A stretch of 39,171 nt of DNA from Pseudomonadota bacterium (GTDB lineage: Bacteria; Pseudomonadota; Gammaproteobacteria; Burkholderiales; Gallionellaceae), in NCBI GenBank assembly GCA_021783855.1, contig JAJXTL010000009.1, positions 1 through 39,171 of the forward strand, in the 5' to 3' direction. The first letter of the stretch is position 1. Each line of letters starts with the position of its first letter. Positions 13,215 to 21,662 of the stretch are shown piece by piece. The position numbers and the translations under genes were made by a program. The notes beneath the pieces were generated by a model. That model saw nothing but the letters and a program-made list of their open reading frames with translations, had not been told where the DNA came from and did no database searches.

Positions 13215-13643
13215 ATGGCAATGACAGTACATGTCGACGTTGTAAGTGCGGAAGAGCTGTTATTTTCCGGTCTGGCCGAGATGGTCGTTGTGCCGGGAAT
13301 CATGGGAGAACTGGGTATTTATCCCAGGCACGCTCCCTTGCTGACTCGCATCAAGCCCGGGTCCGTACGTATCAGGCGTCCGGATCAGCCGCTCGATGAG
13401 TTGATCTACGTATCCGGCGGTATGCTCGAAGTACAGCCTAACCTGGTAACCATCCTGTCAGACACCGCTATTCGCAGCAAGGATCTGGATGAAGCGCGTT
13501 CCCTGGAAGCCAAACGTGCAGCAGAGGAAGCGTTGAAGAATCGTACTTCTGATTTTGATTACGCGCAGGCAGAATCCGAATTGCTGCAAGCGATTGCACA
13601 ATTGCGTGTCATTGAGCAGATACGTAAGCAGGTCGGGCATTAG
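13215..13643 (+). CDS. atpC: F1Fo ATP synthase subunit epsilon
   Basis: Epsilon is the rotor subunit that joins gamma to the c-ring and can inhibit ATP hydrolysis. The 142-residue protein has the beta-sandwich domain ([26 protein letters not shown] is partly diagnostic) and a C-terminal two-helix segment starting near [16 protein letters not shown]. It is the last gene of the operon; a strong hairpin follows at 13692. Confidence 0.97.
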   Translation: MAMTVHVDVVSAEELLFSGLAEMVVVPGIMGELGIYPRHAPLLTRIKPGSVRIRRPDQPLDELIYVSGGMLEVQPNLVTILSDTAIRSKDLDEARSLEAKRAAEEALKNRTSDFDYAQAESELLQAIAQLRVIEQIRKQVGH

Positions 13644-13691
13644 TTCGGGTAATTCAAAAAAGTGTCTAAGCTTTGGCGCAAAGTGTCGATC

Positions 13692-13718
13692 AATACGGGA
13701 GCTATAAGCTCCCGTATT
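13692..13718 (+). terminator. Hairpin terminator after the atp operon
   Basis: A perfect 12-base inverted repeat, AATACGGGAGCT against AGCTCCCGTATT, with a three-base loop lies 48 bases after atpC. Only a short T run (ATTTA) overlaps the end of the stem, so it is a slightly atypical intrinsic terminator. The remaining sequence up to 13892 shows no other clear structure. Confidence 0.8.
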
Positions 13719-13892
13719 TACTGAAATGGAAGATATCGAGCGGGCAGTGAATTGAGTCGCAGACTAAAAAACCGGGTTTATTTTTACCAAATAGAGTTCC
13801 AAAGTTGCAGTAATTGTATTATTTTTGCATAAGTCCGCCAGGTTGAAAGCAACCTGTATTCAAGTCAGCAGCCCTTGTACGGGAAATAATCC

Positions 13893-16742
13893 ATGAGCCG
13901 TAAACTAATGTTAACTTTGGTATTATTGCTGTCCGGGCTGAGCGGCATTTCCTACGAGATACTGTATGGACGAATTCTGGGTGGCATATTCGGCGACCAG
14001 TTTGCGGTATCTGCGGCAGTACTGATTACCTTTCTGTTGGGAATCGGCTTGGGCGCCCGTTCTGCACACAGATTATGGCGCTGGCTGTGGGCAATCGAAG
14101 CGATTATAGGCATTTACGGCATCGGTTTTGTCCTGTCAAGAAATGCCATAGAACATCTGCTTTACAACGGCATGAGCTTTTTGCCTAGTCTGGCAGGCCC
14201 GATTCTGCTCAGCTCGCTGTTGCTGCTGATTCCGGCACTGCTGATCGGTTGCAGCGTGCCGCTGTTTGCGGCCTATCTGGGGCGCATGAATGAAGGCCCG
14301 GTGTTTTCCAGGGTGTACTCAATTTATAACCTGGGTGCAGCGGCGACGGCCTTGCTGATCGAATTCTGGCTGATAAGGCAATTCGGTATTACCGGCACAG
14401 TCATGCTATTCGGGCTGACCAATTTGCTGGCAGCCAGTCTGTTGTTGTTTGCAGGGAGGCCGATTGCCGCTATGCCGCCACGGGCAGAGGCCGATGTCAA
14501 GCTACCGCGCAATCATATCATTTCGCTGGTGCTGGTCAGCATTGCCTCGGCAATATTTCAACTGTTTATGGTGAAAATTTCCGAACTGATGTTCGGCCCG
14601 TTCCGCGAATCGTTTGCGCTGGTTCTGGCTATCATTCTGTTTGGCATCGCATTCGGCTCATTTCTGGTAAAACGCCTCAATATCGCCTACGCCAGATTAC
14701 TGTTGCTCAATGTCATCGGCCTTTTGCTGTTGCTCGTCCTGTACCGCGATCTACTGTATTTTTACGCCGATTTGTATGACAAAGCAGTGGAGCACGGCAG
14801 CGCAATTGTGTTTCTGAAAGGGGGTGTATTGTTTGCGCTGATGGGCCTTCCTGCGATCACGTTTGGCGCGACCATACCTGCCCTGCTCAACTTGCGCCGC
14901 GAGGTTGCAAAAGAATCCGGGGGCTTGCTCTACATCAGCTCGCTGGCTAACGTAGCCGGCTTTCTGCTGATGGCGCTGGTCTTGCATCAGTTTCTCGATT
15001 ATGGTGTGCAGTTGCTGGTCATTTCCGCACTGGTCACCGCATCGCTGGTGTGCTACAAGTGGGATAGCATAAACAGATGGCGCAATATGGGGTTGCCGAT
15101 GTTCGCCACGCTGATTTTGATGATGACCGCAGGCGTGCAGCACTGGAAGTGGGACGAGGACTTGTTATACCTTAGCTATACCTCGTTTCATTCAGCAAAG
15201 CAAATGACCGATGACAGGAAGTCCTTCAATTTTCCGGAAAAATTCAAGGGTTACCAGGATGTGTTTTCAATCAACTGGTCGGGCGGACAGCCTTACTTCT
15301 TCATAAACGGTTACATCAGTATTCCGATGAATAACCCGTCCGAGAAAGTCGTCGGCGCAATCAGTTCGATGCTCACACCGAAAACAAAGGATGCACTGGT
15401 GTTGGGACTGGGCAGCGGCGCTACCGCTTCGGTGGTGGGTATGTTGTTCGATCATACCGACGTAGTCGAAATCAATCCGGTGGTGCGCGACAACCAGTTT
15501 CGCATGAAGCAGTGGAATTTCGACATCGAGCATAATCATAAAGTCAATATCGTGGTGGACGATGCAATCCATTACATCCAGTCGGTTCCGGATACGTATG
15601 ATCTGATTCTGAATACGGTCACCACTCCGCTGTATTTCAGTTCCTCCAAGCTTTATACGCTTGATTTTTTCGATAAAATTAAACGACGCCTGCGCCCGGA
15701 TGGTGTATACGTTACCTGGATGGATACGCGTATCGGCAGCGAGGGTGCACGCATCGTTGTCAACACCGTCAGGCAACGCTTCAAGCATTGTTCATTTGTA
15801 TTCATCAAATCGGGTTATTACCTGCTGCTGGCGTCCGACGATCCGGTGAAATTACAGCATCCGGATCTGCTGGACAAGGCAGTCGCCTTAAAAACCAACC
15901 TGCTGCAAAACAGGATTATCCCTCGTCAGTTGGGCTATAACGTGATGACATCCGATGTGTTGACGGGTAAGCCGTGGTATAGCGCGCCGATCAACACGAT
16001 AGATCGTCCGGTGCTTGAATTCGAGATTGCCAGCCTGAAACAGAAGAACTTCAGTGAGTTTCAGCGGCAGTTATATGCCACCTTCAGTCTGGACGATGTA
16101 GCCGGATCGGTCGAACCCGCCATGAAATACGATCCGGTGGACCACATCGCGCATTTGAGAATGGCGCTTAAAAAATCGACATTAACGGACAGATTCGAGC
16201 AGTTGGGGCGCATTTATGTCAGAGATCTCGATACGCGCGTGGATGATGCGATACTGGCCAACTACCAGAACATAGCAACAGAGGTGAAAGATGCCGAAGC
16301 ACATCATGAGTTAGGCGATCAGTACCGTCTGCGCCATCGCTATGAAGATGCGCTGGCGGAATATCAGCGTGCCTTGCAACTCGATCCAAAACACAAGGAC
16401 ACCCTGTTCAATATCGCAGCCTGTCAGGAATACATCGGGCGACTGGAAGACGCGCTGGCAAACTATAAACGCGCGGGCGAACAAAACCCTGCGGATATGG
16501 ACGTGACATATCGTCTGGCCAGAGTCAACCTGAAATTGGGCAAGCAAAACGTGGCTCTGGCGCTGCTGGATGAGTTGCTAAAAAAACGGCTGGACACCGA
16601 TGCCTACATAATGAAAGCGAAAATTCTGCAAGAGATGGGGAGGCAAGATGAAGCGATTGCAGTCTATTTTGAACTGCTCAAGCTCAACCCGGATGACGCG
16701 ATAGCGCAATTTGAACTGAACAAATCACAGGCAAAATGGTGA
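13893..16742 (+). CDS. Membrane protein fused to spermidine-synthase-like and TPR domains
   Basis: A 949-residue three-part protein. Residues 1 to about 400 hold roughly a dozen hydrophobic segments, starting with LTLVLLLSGLSGISYEILYGR, as in the membrane-bound 'spermine synthase' family proteins. Residues about 430-720 resemble the Rossmann fold of spermidine synthases, with GLGSGAT at 505-511 and VVEINP after it. The catalytic-site motifs of true aminopropyltransferases are not present: GGGDG is replaced by GLGSG, and the DSSDP-type segment after the YD strand reads LNTVTTP. Residues about 798-945 form three to four tetratricopeptide repeats (LGDQYRLRHRYEDALAEYQRAL and following). True spermidine synthesis is therefore doubtful; an altered SAM-type ligand site or a scaffold role is possible. 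It is followed ten bases later by a membrane methyltransferase-like gene. Function unknown. Confidence 0.85.
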   Translation: MSRKLMLTLVLLLSGLSGISYEILYGRILGGIFGDQFAVSAAVLITFLLGIGLGARSAHRLWRWLWAIEAIIGIYGIGFVLSRNAIEHLLYNGMSFLPSLAGPILLSSLLLLIPALLIGCSVPLFAAYLGRMNEGPVFSRVYSIYNLGAAATALLIEFWLIRQFGITGTVMLFGLTNLLAASLLLFAGRPIAAMPPRAEADVKLPRNHIISLVLVSIASAIFQLFMVKISELMFGPFRESFALVLAIILFGIAFGSFLVKRLNIAYARLLLLNVIGLLLLLVLYRDLLYFYADLYDKAVEHGSAIVFLKGGVLFALMGLPAITFGATIPALLNLRREVAKESGGLLYISSLANVAGFLLMALVLHQFLDYGVQLLVISALVTASLVCYKWDSINRWRNMGLPMFATLILMMTAGVQHWKWDEDLLYLSYTSFHSAKQMTDDRKSFNFPEKFKGYQDVFSINWSGGQPYFFINGYISIPMNNPSEKVVGAISSMLTPKTKDALVLGLGSGATASVVGMLFDHTDVVEINPVVRDNQFRMKQWNFDIEHNHKVNIVVDDAIHYIQSVPDTYDLILNTVTTPLYFSSSKLYTLDFFDKIKRRLRPDGVYVTWMDTRIGSEGARIVVNTVRQRFKHCSFVFIKSGYYLLLASDDPVKLQHPDLLDKAVALKTNLLQNRIIPRQLGYNVMTSDVLTGKPWYSAPINTIDRPVLEFEIASLKQKNFSEFQRQLYATFSLDDVAGSVEPAMKYDPVDHIAHLRMALKKSTLTDRFEQLGRIYVRDLDTRVDDAILANYQNIATEVKDAEAHHELGDQYRLRHRYEDALAEYQRALQLDPKHKDTLFNIAACQEYIGRLEDALANYKRAGEQNPADMDVTYRLARVNLKLGKQNVALALLDELLKKRLDTDAYIMKAKILQEMGRQDEAIAVYFELLKLNPDDAIAQFELNKSQAKW

Positions 16743-16752
16743 AAGTTCATCA

Positions 16753-18036
16753 ATGAAAGGTATTCGTTCTATGGAACGACCTGGATCTGCAACCCACGGT
16801 GCAGTTGCCGCTAGCGGGTTGTTGGCCTTCCTGCTGGCAATCACGATCATTCGCATCGCAAGGCCCTTTGGCGAAAATATAGTGTCATCTTCCTTGTTTG
16901 TGATGGGCATGACAGGCGGTGCGATCTTACTTGTCGATCTGATCTGGCAAAAGGTGTATTTACGCCCTTCCAGCGGCATTGATCCTGACTATGACGATCC
17001 ATCCTGGCGTCGCAGTTTTATCAAGCTGGCGGGACTGCTGGGAAGTCTCGGGTTCGTTGCATTTTTATATTGGCTACTGCCCGAATACCACGGCGAGTTT
17101 TATGACCGCTATTTCGGCATGCTGCGCGACGTGCTGCCATTCTGGCTGTTGCTTGCGCTTCCGTATTTTTATCTGGTAGACCGCCATATGCCCAATCCGT
17201 TTGACGGCTACTGGCAGACGGGCAAACTGGTTACGCGGGGTGAGCACGATGTGCAGGTGATTGCTCAGCATCTGTTGGGGTGGCTCATCAAGGGTTTTTT
17301 TCTGCCGCTCATGTTTACCTACATGTGCAATGACCTGAATGACTTTATCGCCTATGATTTTTCCCAGCTTGGCGACTTTCAACACTGGTTCGACTTCATG
17401 CAGCGTTTCTTTTACTTCATTGATATCGGACTGGTGGCGATGGGCTATCTGATGTCGCTGCGTCTGATCGATACACATTTGCGTTCCGCAGAACCCACCA
17501 TGCTGGGCTGGATGGTGGCCCTGCTGTGTTATGAGCCATTCTTTTCATTGATCGGTCGCCAGTACTTTTCCTATGAAACAGGGTATCAGTGGGGGCAATG
17601 GCTGTGGAACACTCCGATACTCTATGGCATCTGGGGAGGCATCATTTTGGCATTGACAGCGGTTTACGCCTGGGCGACGGTGAGCTTTGGCGCACGCTTC
17701 TCGAATCTGACACATCGCGGAATCATCACTAATGGCCCCTATCGATGGACCAAGCACCCGGCCTATCTGGCCAAGAATTTTTCATGGTGGATGATATCAA
17801 TACCCTTTATGCCACAAGGCACACCGGACGAAACCTTGCGACATTGTTTGCTGCTGCTGGGCTTGAATGGAATTTACCTGCTGCGCGCGAAGACGGAGGA
17901 ATGGCATTTGTCTAGTGACCCGGTTTATGTGAGCTATGCCTTGTGGATGGAAGAGCACGGAGTGTTACGCTGGATACGGCATCTGCCGCTGGTGCGCCAT
18001 CTGGTCTACCGGGCAGCGGAACAGCAAAAAATTTGA
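16753..18036 (+). CDS. Integral membrane protein with ICMT/PEMT-like methyltransferase C-terminus
   Basis: The 427-residue protein has about nine hydrophobic segments. Near the C-terminus, the stretch ITNGPYRWTKHPAYLAKN (GPYRW starting at residue 328) is the signature of the isoprenylcysteine carboxyl methyltransferase and phospholipid methyltransferase superfamily, in which the Arg/His and a later Glu bind S-adenosylmethionine; EEW follows around residue 380. The N-terminal two thirds is not recognised. The gene begins ten bases after the spermidine-synthase-like fusion and probably shares its transcript. An ATG at 16771 is an alternative start. A lipid or prenyl-type substrate in the membrane is a guess from the superfamily. 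Confidence 0.75.
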   Translation: MKGIRSMERPGSATHGAVAASGLLAFLLAITIIRIARPFGENIVSSSLFVMGMTGGAILLVDLIWQKVYLRPSSGIDPDYDDPSWRRSFIKLAGLLGSLGFVAFLYWLLPEYHGEFYDRYFGMLRDVLPFWLLLALPYFYLVDRHMPNPFDGYWQTGKLVTRGEHDVQVIAQHLLGWLIKGFFLPLMFTYMCNDLNDFIAYDFSQLGDFQHWFDFMQRFFYFIDIGLVAMGYLMSLRLIDTHLRSAEPTMLGWMVALLCYEPFFSLIGRQYFSYETGYQWGQWLWNTPILYGIWGGIILALTAVYAWATVSFGARFSNLTHRGIITNGPYRWTKHPAYLAKNFSWWMISIPFMPQGTPDETLRHCLLLLGLNGIYLLRAKTEEWHLSSDPVYVSYALWMEEHGVLRWIRHLPLVRHLVYRAAEQQKI

Positions 18037-18142
18037 ATCCCGTTGTGAACGGCGGGTAACAATTTTTAATGTACGAATGCAACAGAGCGGATTTCTCCGC
18101 CCTGTTGTCAAATCAAAAACAGACAGTATTAGGGAACCGCTG

Positions 18143-18242
18143 ATTTAATCCGTTCGTGGTGAGCCTGTCGAACCATGATCGGATTAAATACATAACAATC
18201 AATTTGTTATGCCACACCCTTCGACAAGCTCAGGGCGAACGG
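18143..18242. repeat. Nested palindromic intergenic repeat
   Basis: Arms CCGTTCG, TGAGC and TGTCGAA (18150-18172) pair in order with TTCGACA, GCTCA and CGAACGG (18220-18242), giving one large interrupted stem. A second inverted repeat, ATTTAATCCG (18143-18152) with CGGATTAAAT (18180-18189), shares bases with the first, so the two folds exclude each other. The 18 bases at 18217-18234 recur exactly in inverted orientation at 30080-30097, showing a dispersed repeat family. It lies between convergent genes and may help end transcription. Confidence 0.8.
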
Positions 18243-18262
18243 GTGATTTATTCAGTGTTTCC

Positions 18263-19171
18263 TTAGTGCAGAGTTCTTGAGCCGCCACGGGTTGATGTGC
18301 TCGATGTACCTGAACTGCTGCCTGAGCTGCTGCTTGAACCGCTGCTGCTACCGGAACTGCTTGAACCGCTGCTGCTCCCTGAGCTGCTTGAATTACCTGA
18401 GCTGCTCGATGTTCCGGAACTGCTGCTCCCGGAGCTGCTTGAACCGCTGCTGCTACCTGAGCCGCCTGCGCCATACACTTGAGGTCTGACGGTAGAGCCG
18501 GAAGTGTTAAGCCCGGCACCTGGATAGGATACGCCATTGATGGTAAATGTAGAGGTGGAAGAACCCTTCAGACAGGCGATTTGATTGGGTGTCAGGTGCA
18601 TGCTGTAGCCTGCATCGGACAAAGAAATCTTGCCGTCACTATCTTTTTTAGTGCTATCACCGTATTCGGTATCGAAATCAGCGCAGCGGCCCACCGTATC
18701 CAGGAGATGTTTGGAATGCCCGCTCGCCCATCCGTCGTTGGCGACAGTCAGGGAAACTTCGGCGCCGCCCATACGATGGCAGATCGAAATTTTGCCGTCG
18801 CCTTCCTTGTGAGCGCCTTGAGAACGATCCATATGGTCTTTATGGAAATCGTCATTATCGTCGCGGTCATTCTTGCCATTGCTGTCCTTGTCCTTCGAAT
18901 CGTGGTCGCTGTCGTCGCTCTCGTTTTCGTGCCCGCGGTCGCTAGTTGGAACGGTGCTGCCGGTACAGCTGGTTGTAACAAGTTTCAGGCCGCAGGCGGT
19001 AATCAGCTGATCGGTACAGCGCTGGCTGCTCGAACTGCCGGACGAGTCCTTGGAATCCTTGGAATCCTTGGAGTCCTTGGAGTCATCGGCCAGTACCGCT
19101 GTCGATACAAAAGCCATGCTACCCGTGCAGAGCAGCAAAGCCATTAGGAGTTTTGCAGGTTGAGTTTTCAT
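18263..19171 (-). CDS. Secreted Ser/Gly-rich protein with a Cys/His motif
   Basis: A 302-residue protein with a Sec signal peptide (about 1-28, cleavage after VLA). Then come four DSK/DS repeats (encoded by 9-base repeats), a strongly charged Asp/Lys/Asn stretch (about 78-125), and the segment from 128 to 163 with ICHR (Cys131, His132), a later GHSKH and a final GRC (Cys163). That pattern resembles the small ICH...H..H...G.C module found in many secreted bacterial proteins. From about residue 234 to the end the chain is almost only Ser and Gly with scattered Thr. AAGGA lies eight bases before the ATG. It sits downstream of pilX, where pilY1 would be usual, but shows no PilY1 similarity. Function unknown; extracellular or surface location is inferred. 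Confidence 0.75.
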   Translation of the reverse strand: MKTQPAKLLMALLLCTGSMAFVSTAVLADDSKDSKDSKDSKDSSGSSSSQRCTDQLITACGLKLVTTSCTGSTVPTSDRGHENESDDSDHDSKDKDSNGKNDRDDNDDFHKDHMDRSQGAHKEGDGKISICHRMGGAEVSLTVANDGWASGHSKHLLDTVGRCADFDTEYGDSTKKDSDGKISLSDAGYSMHLTPNQIACLKGSSTSTFTINGVSYPGAGLNTSGSTVRPQVYGAGGSGSSSGSSSSGSSSSGTSSSSGNSSSSGSSSGSSSSGSSSGSSSSSGSSSGTSSTSTRGGSRTLH

Positions 19172-19236
19172 GATGTTTTCCTTTTAGAGTCGTTAAGTAA
19201 TAGAAGCAGATGCGTGAAACAAGATTAAAGCAGCTA

Positions 19237-19368
19237 GCGTTTTGCGAGTTGATGCCCACAGGGCATCATCCCTGCCTGAAGCGTTTGCGAGTTGATGCCC
19301 ACTGGGCATCATCCCTGCTGGCAGCGTTTGCGAGTTATTGCCCACTGGGAAATATCCCTGCGAAAAAC
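19237..19368. repeat. Three tandem copies of a 43-44 base palindromic unit
   Basis: Units start at 19237, 19281 and 19324, each beginning GCGTTT(T)GCGAGTT and ending ATCCCTGC. The first two hold the palindrome GATGCCCA-GGGCATC; the third is degraded (ATTGCCCACTGGGAAAT). The unit length is not a multiple of three and no ribosome binding site fits, so a coding role is unlikely. The array fills the leader between pilX and the Ser/Gly-rich gene, both on the minus strand. Confidence 0.85.
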
Positions 19369-19407
19369 ATTTCAAGTCATAGAGGGTTCCTCCCGTTCCG
19401 CTTACGC

Positions 19408-20040
19408 TTAATAAACGTCATCCTGTATGCCGTAAAAAAACTGAGCCAGACTGCGCGTATTTTTCGGCCCGGTCACCTGAACGGTAATTCTGAAATAGAG
19501 CTTCCCTATTCCACTTATCGGTAAGCCAGTTGTTTGGCTATATGCGGGTACTGCATTGCAAGCTGCAAATGTCGCGCGGTTTAACGGATCGTATACGGTC
19601 GTTGAATACGCGCCGCTCACCCCTGTGCCTTGACACATCCTCTCAATCAGGTATTGCACGTGATAACTGCCGTTTCCCGTAGTTTCGCCGGGCAACAATA
19701 CTTCCGTCAGAGGGCTCCATGTCGTCGAAGGGCTGGTGGGCAGCTTGGACACCGGATCCAACGGCGCATAATTCGGGTAATAGTAAGCGGGGCAAGGTGG
19801 CACAGCCTGACAGTTATGACCTGGGTTGCCCGCCACGCTGTTGCTATCGATAACCACATACGCGCTCTCCGCACCGACATCGGTCATCTGATTCGCGGCT
19901 TCGTTGAAAGCGATATTGCCCGCAACCACGTTGCCGGTATCCACGGTGCGCATCAGTGCGACGCCTGCCAGCGAGATGGCAACCAGCGCGATCAGCGCGA
20001 TCACCAGTACTACCCCTTGCTGCCTGTTGCGATAGTTCAT
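19408..20040 (-). CDS. pilX: Type IV pilus minor pilin assembly protein PilX
   Basis: The 210-residue protein starts with a short basic leader, RQQG, then the hydrophobic helix VVLVIALIALVAISLAGVALM. The +5 glutamate of major pilins is absent, as is usual for PilX (GspK-like) proteins. It continues with the NVVAGNIAFNEAANQ segment common in this family. The open frame extends upstream to 20316, but that part is a shadow of pilW; the ATG at 20040 overlaps the pilW stop as TGATG, which supports translational coupling and this start. PilX belongs to the priming complex at the pilus tip. Confidence 0.88.
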   Translation of the reverse strand: MNYRNRQQGVVLVIALIALVAISLAGVALMRTVDTGNVVAGNIAFNEAANQMTDVGAESAYVVIDSNSVAGNPGHNCQAVPPCPAYYYPNYAPLDPVSKLPTSPSTTWSPLTEVLLPGETTGNGSYHVQYLIERMCQGTGVSGAYSTTVYDPLNRATFAACNAVPAYSQTTGLPISGIGKLYFRITVQVTGPKNTRSLAQFFYGIQDDVY

Positions 20041-21203
20041 CACAGATTCCCCCAGATCACGTTGCGTATCGGGATGATGGTCTGATAGACCTTGTAGCGG
20101 TAGCAGCCGCCCCAGCCCCAGTTGGCGATGCCGCTCAGATTGGCCGTGATTCCCGCCCATGTGGTCGGCTGAGCACTTGCGGTGCAACTGCCGGCAGGTT
20201 GGCTGCTCCTTGCGACGATGGCGACCTGGATGGCCTTGATGCGCTTGACGTCCGCCGGCGGCGGGTTGGCCCAGTTGGTGCCTGAACAGGCAGTGCCGGT
20301 GGCATCGGTCCAGCAATTGACCGTCGGGCTGCCTGCATTGGCCACCCCGTATTGTGCGGCGATGGCGACGATGTTGCTCGCTACCGTGTTCCAGATTGTC
20401 CCGTTGTCTTCCGTACGAATCAGATCCAGATTGGTGTTGATCTGGTACTTCGTCGTGGCGAAGGTCGGGGTGGTCGCAGGATTAGTCGATCCGAAGGTAT
20501 TTGCCGCTGATGCTGAACTTGCCGGTCCCAGGTCGGCAATAACGGCGCTTCCAGCCGAATAACCCGAAGCCGGAAAAGTTGGCGTTTGCGTCGTATCGCC
20601 AATTGCATTGGCGACATTTACAATGTCCACGCCGCTGGCCCCGATGGTGCTGGAGGGATTGGCTGTGACCTTGAACAAAGAGCAATCCAAATTGGCTTGC
20701 GATACGAGTATGAAGTCATTTGTATGCAACGCCTCGCTGGTATCCACACTGATCGATGTGTCGCCGGAATTCATATTGGCAGACACGCCGGCAGCCTTGC
20801 CTCCGGTGACGATACCGCCGGTGTCCGAATTGAGCCGGTTGACGGTGATGATGTCATTTCCCGCGCTGGCGTTGTTCGCAATGACGACCGGTGCACTGTT
20901 CCATACGCTGTTAGTGCCGTAGGCGTTGATTTTGCTGCAGGGCATGCTGGCGGGGGTTGTGCTGGTAGCAATCAGACCGTAGCCTGCCATGCGTATGTCC
21001 TGATCGATGGAATACAGCGCCATCAGGCCGTTCTGCTGCATGTCCATGCCGCTGGCCGTGGTGCGGCGCTGCGCTTCGAAGCTGGAGATGGTCGAAAAAA
21101 TCGCCAGAGAGGCAATCAGGCCTAACGCCAGACCTATCATCAGCTCGATGAGCGTTACGCCACGCTGCGCACTGGATATTGAGATTTTCATTATCGGTTT
21201 CAT
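20040..21203 (-). CDS. pilW: Type IV pilus minor pilin PilW
   Basis: The 387-residue protein has a prepilin leader ending in AQRG, followed by VTLIELMIGLALGLIASLAIF with Glu at +5. The conserved early segment MQQNGLMALYSIDQDIRMAGYG is characteristic of PilW. The rest is a Ser/Thr/Ala-rich variable pilin head with a few Cys. The start at 21203 is two bases after the pilV stop; an in-frame ATG at 21191 is an alternative. It ends in a one-base overlap with pilX. Confidence 0.9.
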   Translation of the reverse strand: MKPIMKISISSAQRGVTLIELMIGLALGLIASLAIFSTISSFEAQRRTTASGMDMQQNGLMALYSIDQDIRMAGYGLIATSTTPASMPCSKINAYGTNSVWNSAPVVIANNASAGNDIITVNRLNSDTGGIVTGGKAAGVSANMNSGDTSISVDTSEALHTNDFILVSQANLDCSLFKVTANPSSTIGASGVDIVNVANAIGDTTQTPTFPASGYSAGSAVIADLGPASSASAANTFGSTNPATTPTFATTKYQINTNLDLIRTEDNGTIWNTVASNIVAIAAQYGVANAGSPTVNCWTDATGTACSGTNWANPPPADVKRIKAIQVAIVARSSQPAGSCTASAQPTTWAGITANLSGIANWGWGGCYRYKVYQTIIPIRNVIWGNL

Positions 21204-21205
21204 GG

Positions 21206-21652
21206 CTAGTTAAATTGGATTTGCGTTTCAGTCACATAATTGTGCGCGACCGCCCCGTTTTGCGGGGACGCCCAATTGACGGTTACCGTCACTTTTTTGC
21301 CGCTGATGGCAATGCTGGGTTGATTCGCCGTATCGGTTACGCCGGGCAAAAATCCCGACTGGATTTGCGTAATCCAGTTGTTGTTGTTTGCGTAGCTGGC
21401 GGTAGTGCAGGGCGCGCAGGCATATGTAGCTTTAATACTGGCTGGACTCGTGGTTGTATCAGGATCGATCCACATCTGTGCAATGATCTGGTTGGCCAGG
21501 AATGCCGCATCGGTACGGTAACGCGCATCCAGCGTGTTGCTGATGGCGGTTGCCTGCAAGCCGATCACGCCGAGTATGCCCATCGCAAAAATCAGAAATG
21601 CAATGAGCGCTTCGAGCAATATGGAACCTTGTTGACGGTATATGCTGTTCAT
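21206..21652 (-). CDS. pilV: Type IV pilus modification/minor pilin PilV
   Basis: The 148-residue protein has the leader MNSIYRQQG and the helix SILLEALIAFLIFAMGILGVIGLQ with Glu at +5, the hallmark of PilV. The following SNTLDARYRTDAAFLANQIIAQMW segment is also typical. It lies ten bases after fimT and two bases before pilW in an uninterrupted minor pilin operon. Confidence 0.9.
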   Translation of the reverse strand: MNSIYRQQGSILLEALIAFLIFAMGILGVIGLQATAISNTLDARYRTDAAFLANQIIAQMWIDPDTTTSPASIKATYACAPCTTASYANNNNWITQIQSGFLPGVTDTANQPSIAISGKKVTVTVNWASPQNGAVAHNYVTETQIQFN

Positions 21653-21662
21653 CCTGTTTTCC

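Noticed and set aside
18297..18482. Plus-strand open frame with Leu/Pro/Glu repeats
   Set aside because: It is the antisense of the Ser/Gly codon repeats in the minus-strand secreted protein gene and has no ribosome binding site.
19237..19368. CRISPR array
   Set aside because: The units are contiguous without unique spacers, differ from one another, and no cas gene is near.
20041..20316. N-terminal extension of pilX by 92 residues
   Set aside because: The extension is pilW sequence in another frame; the prepilin leader and the TGATG overlap fix the start at 20040.
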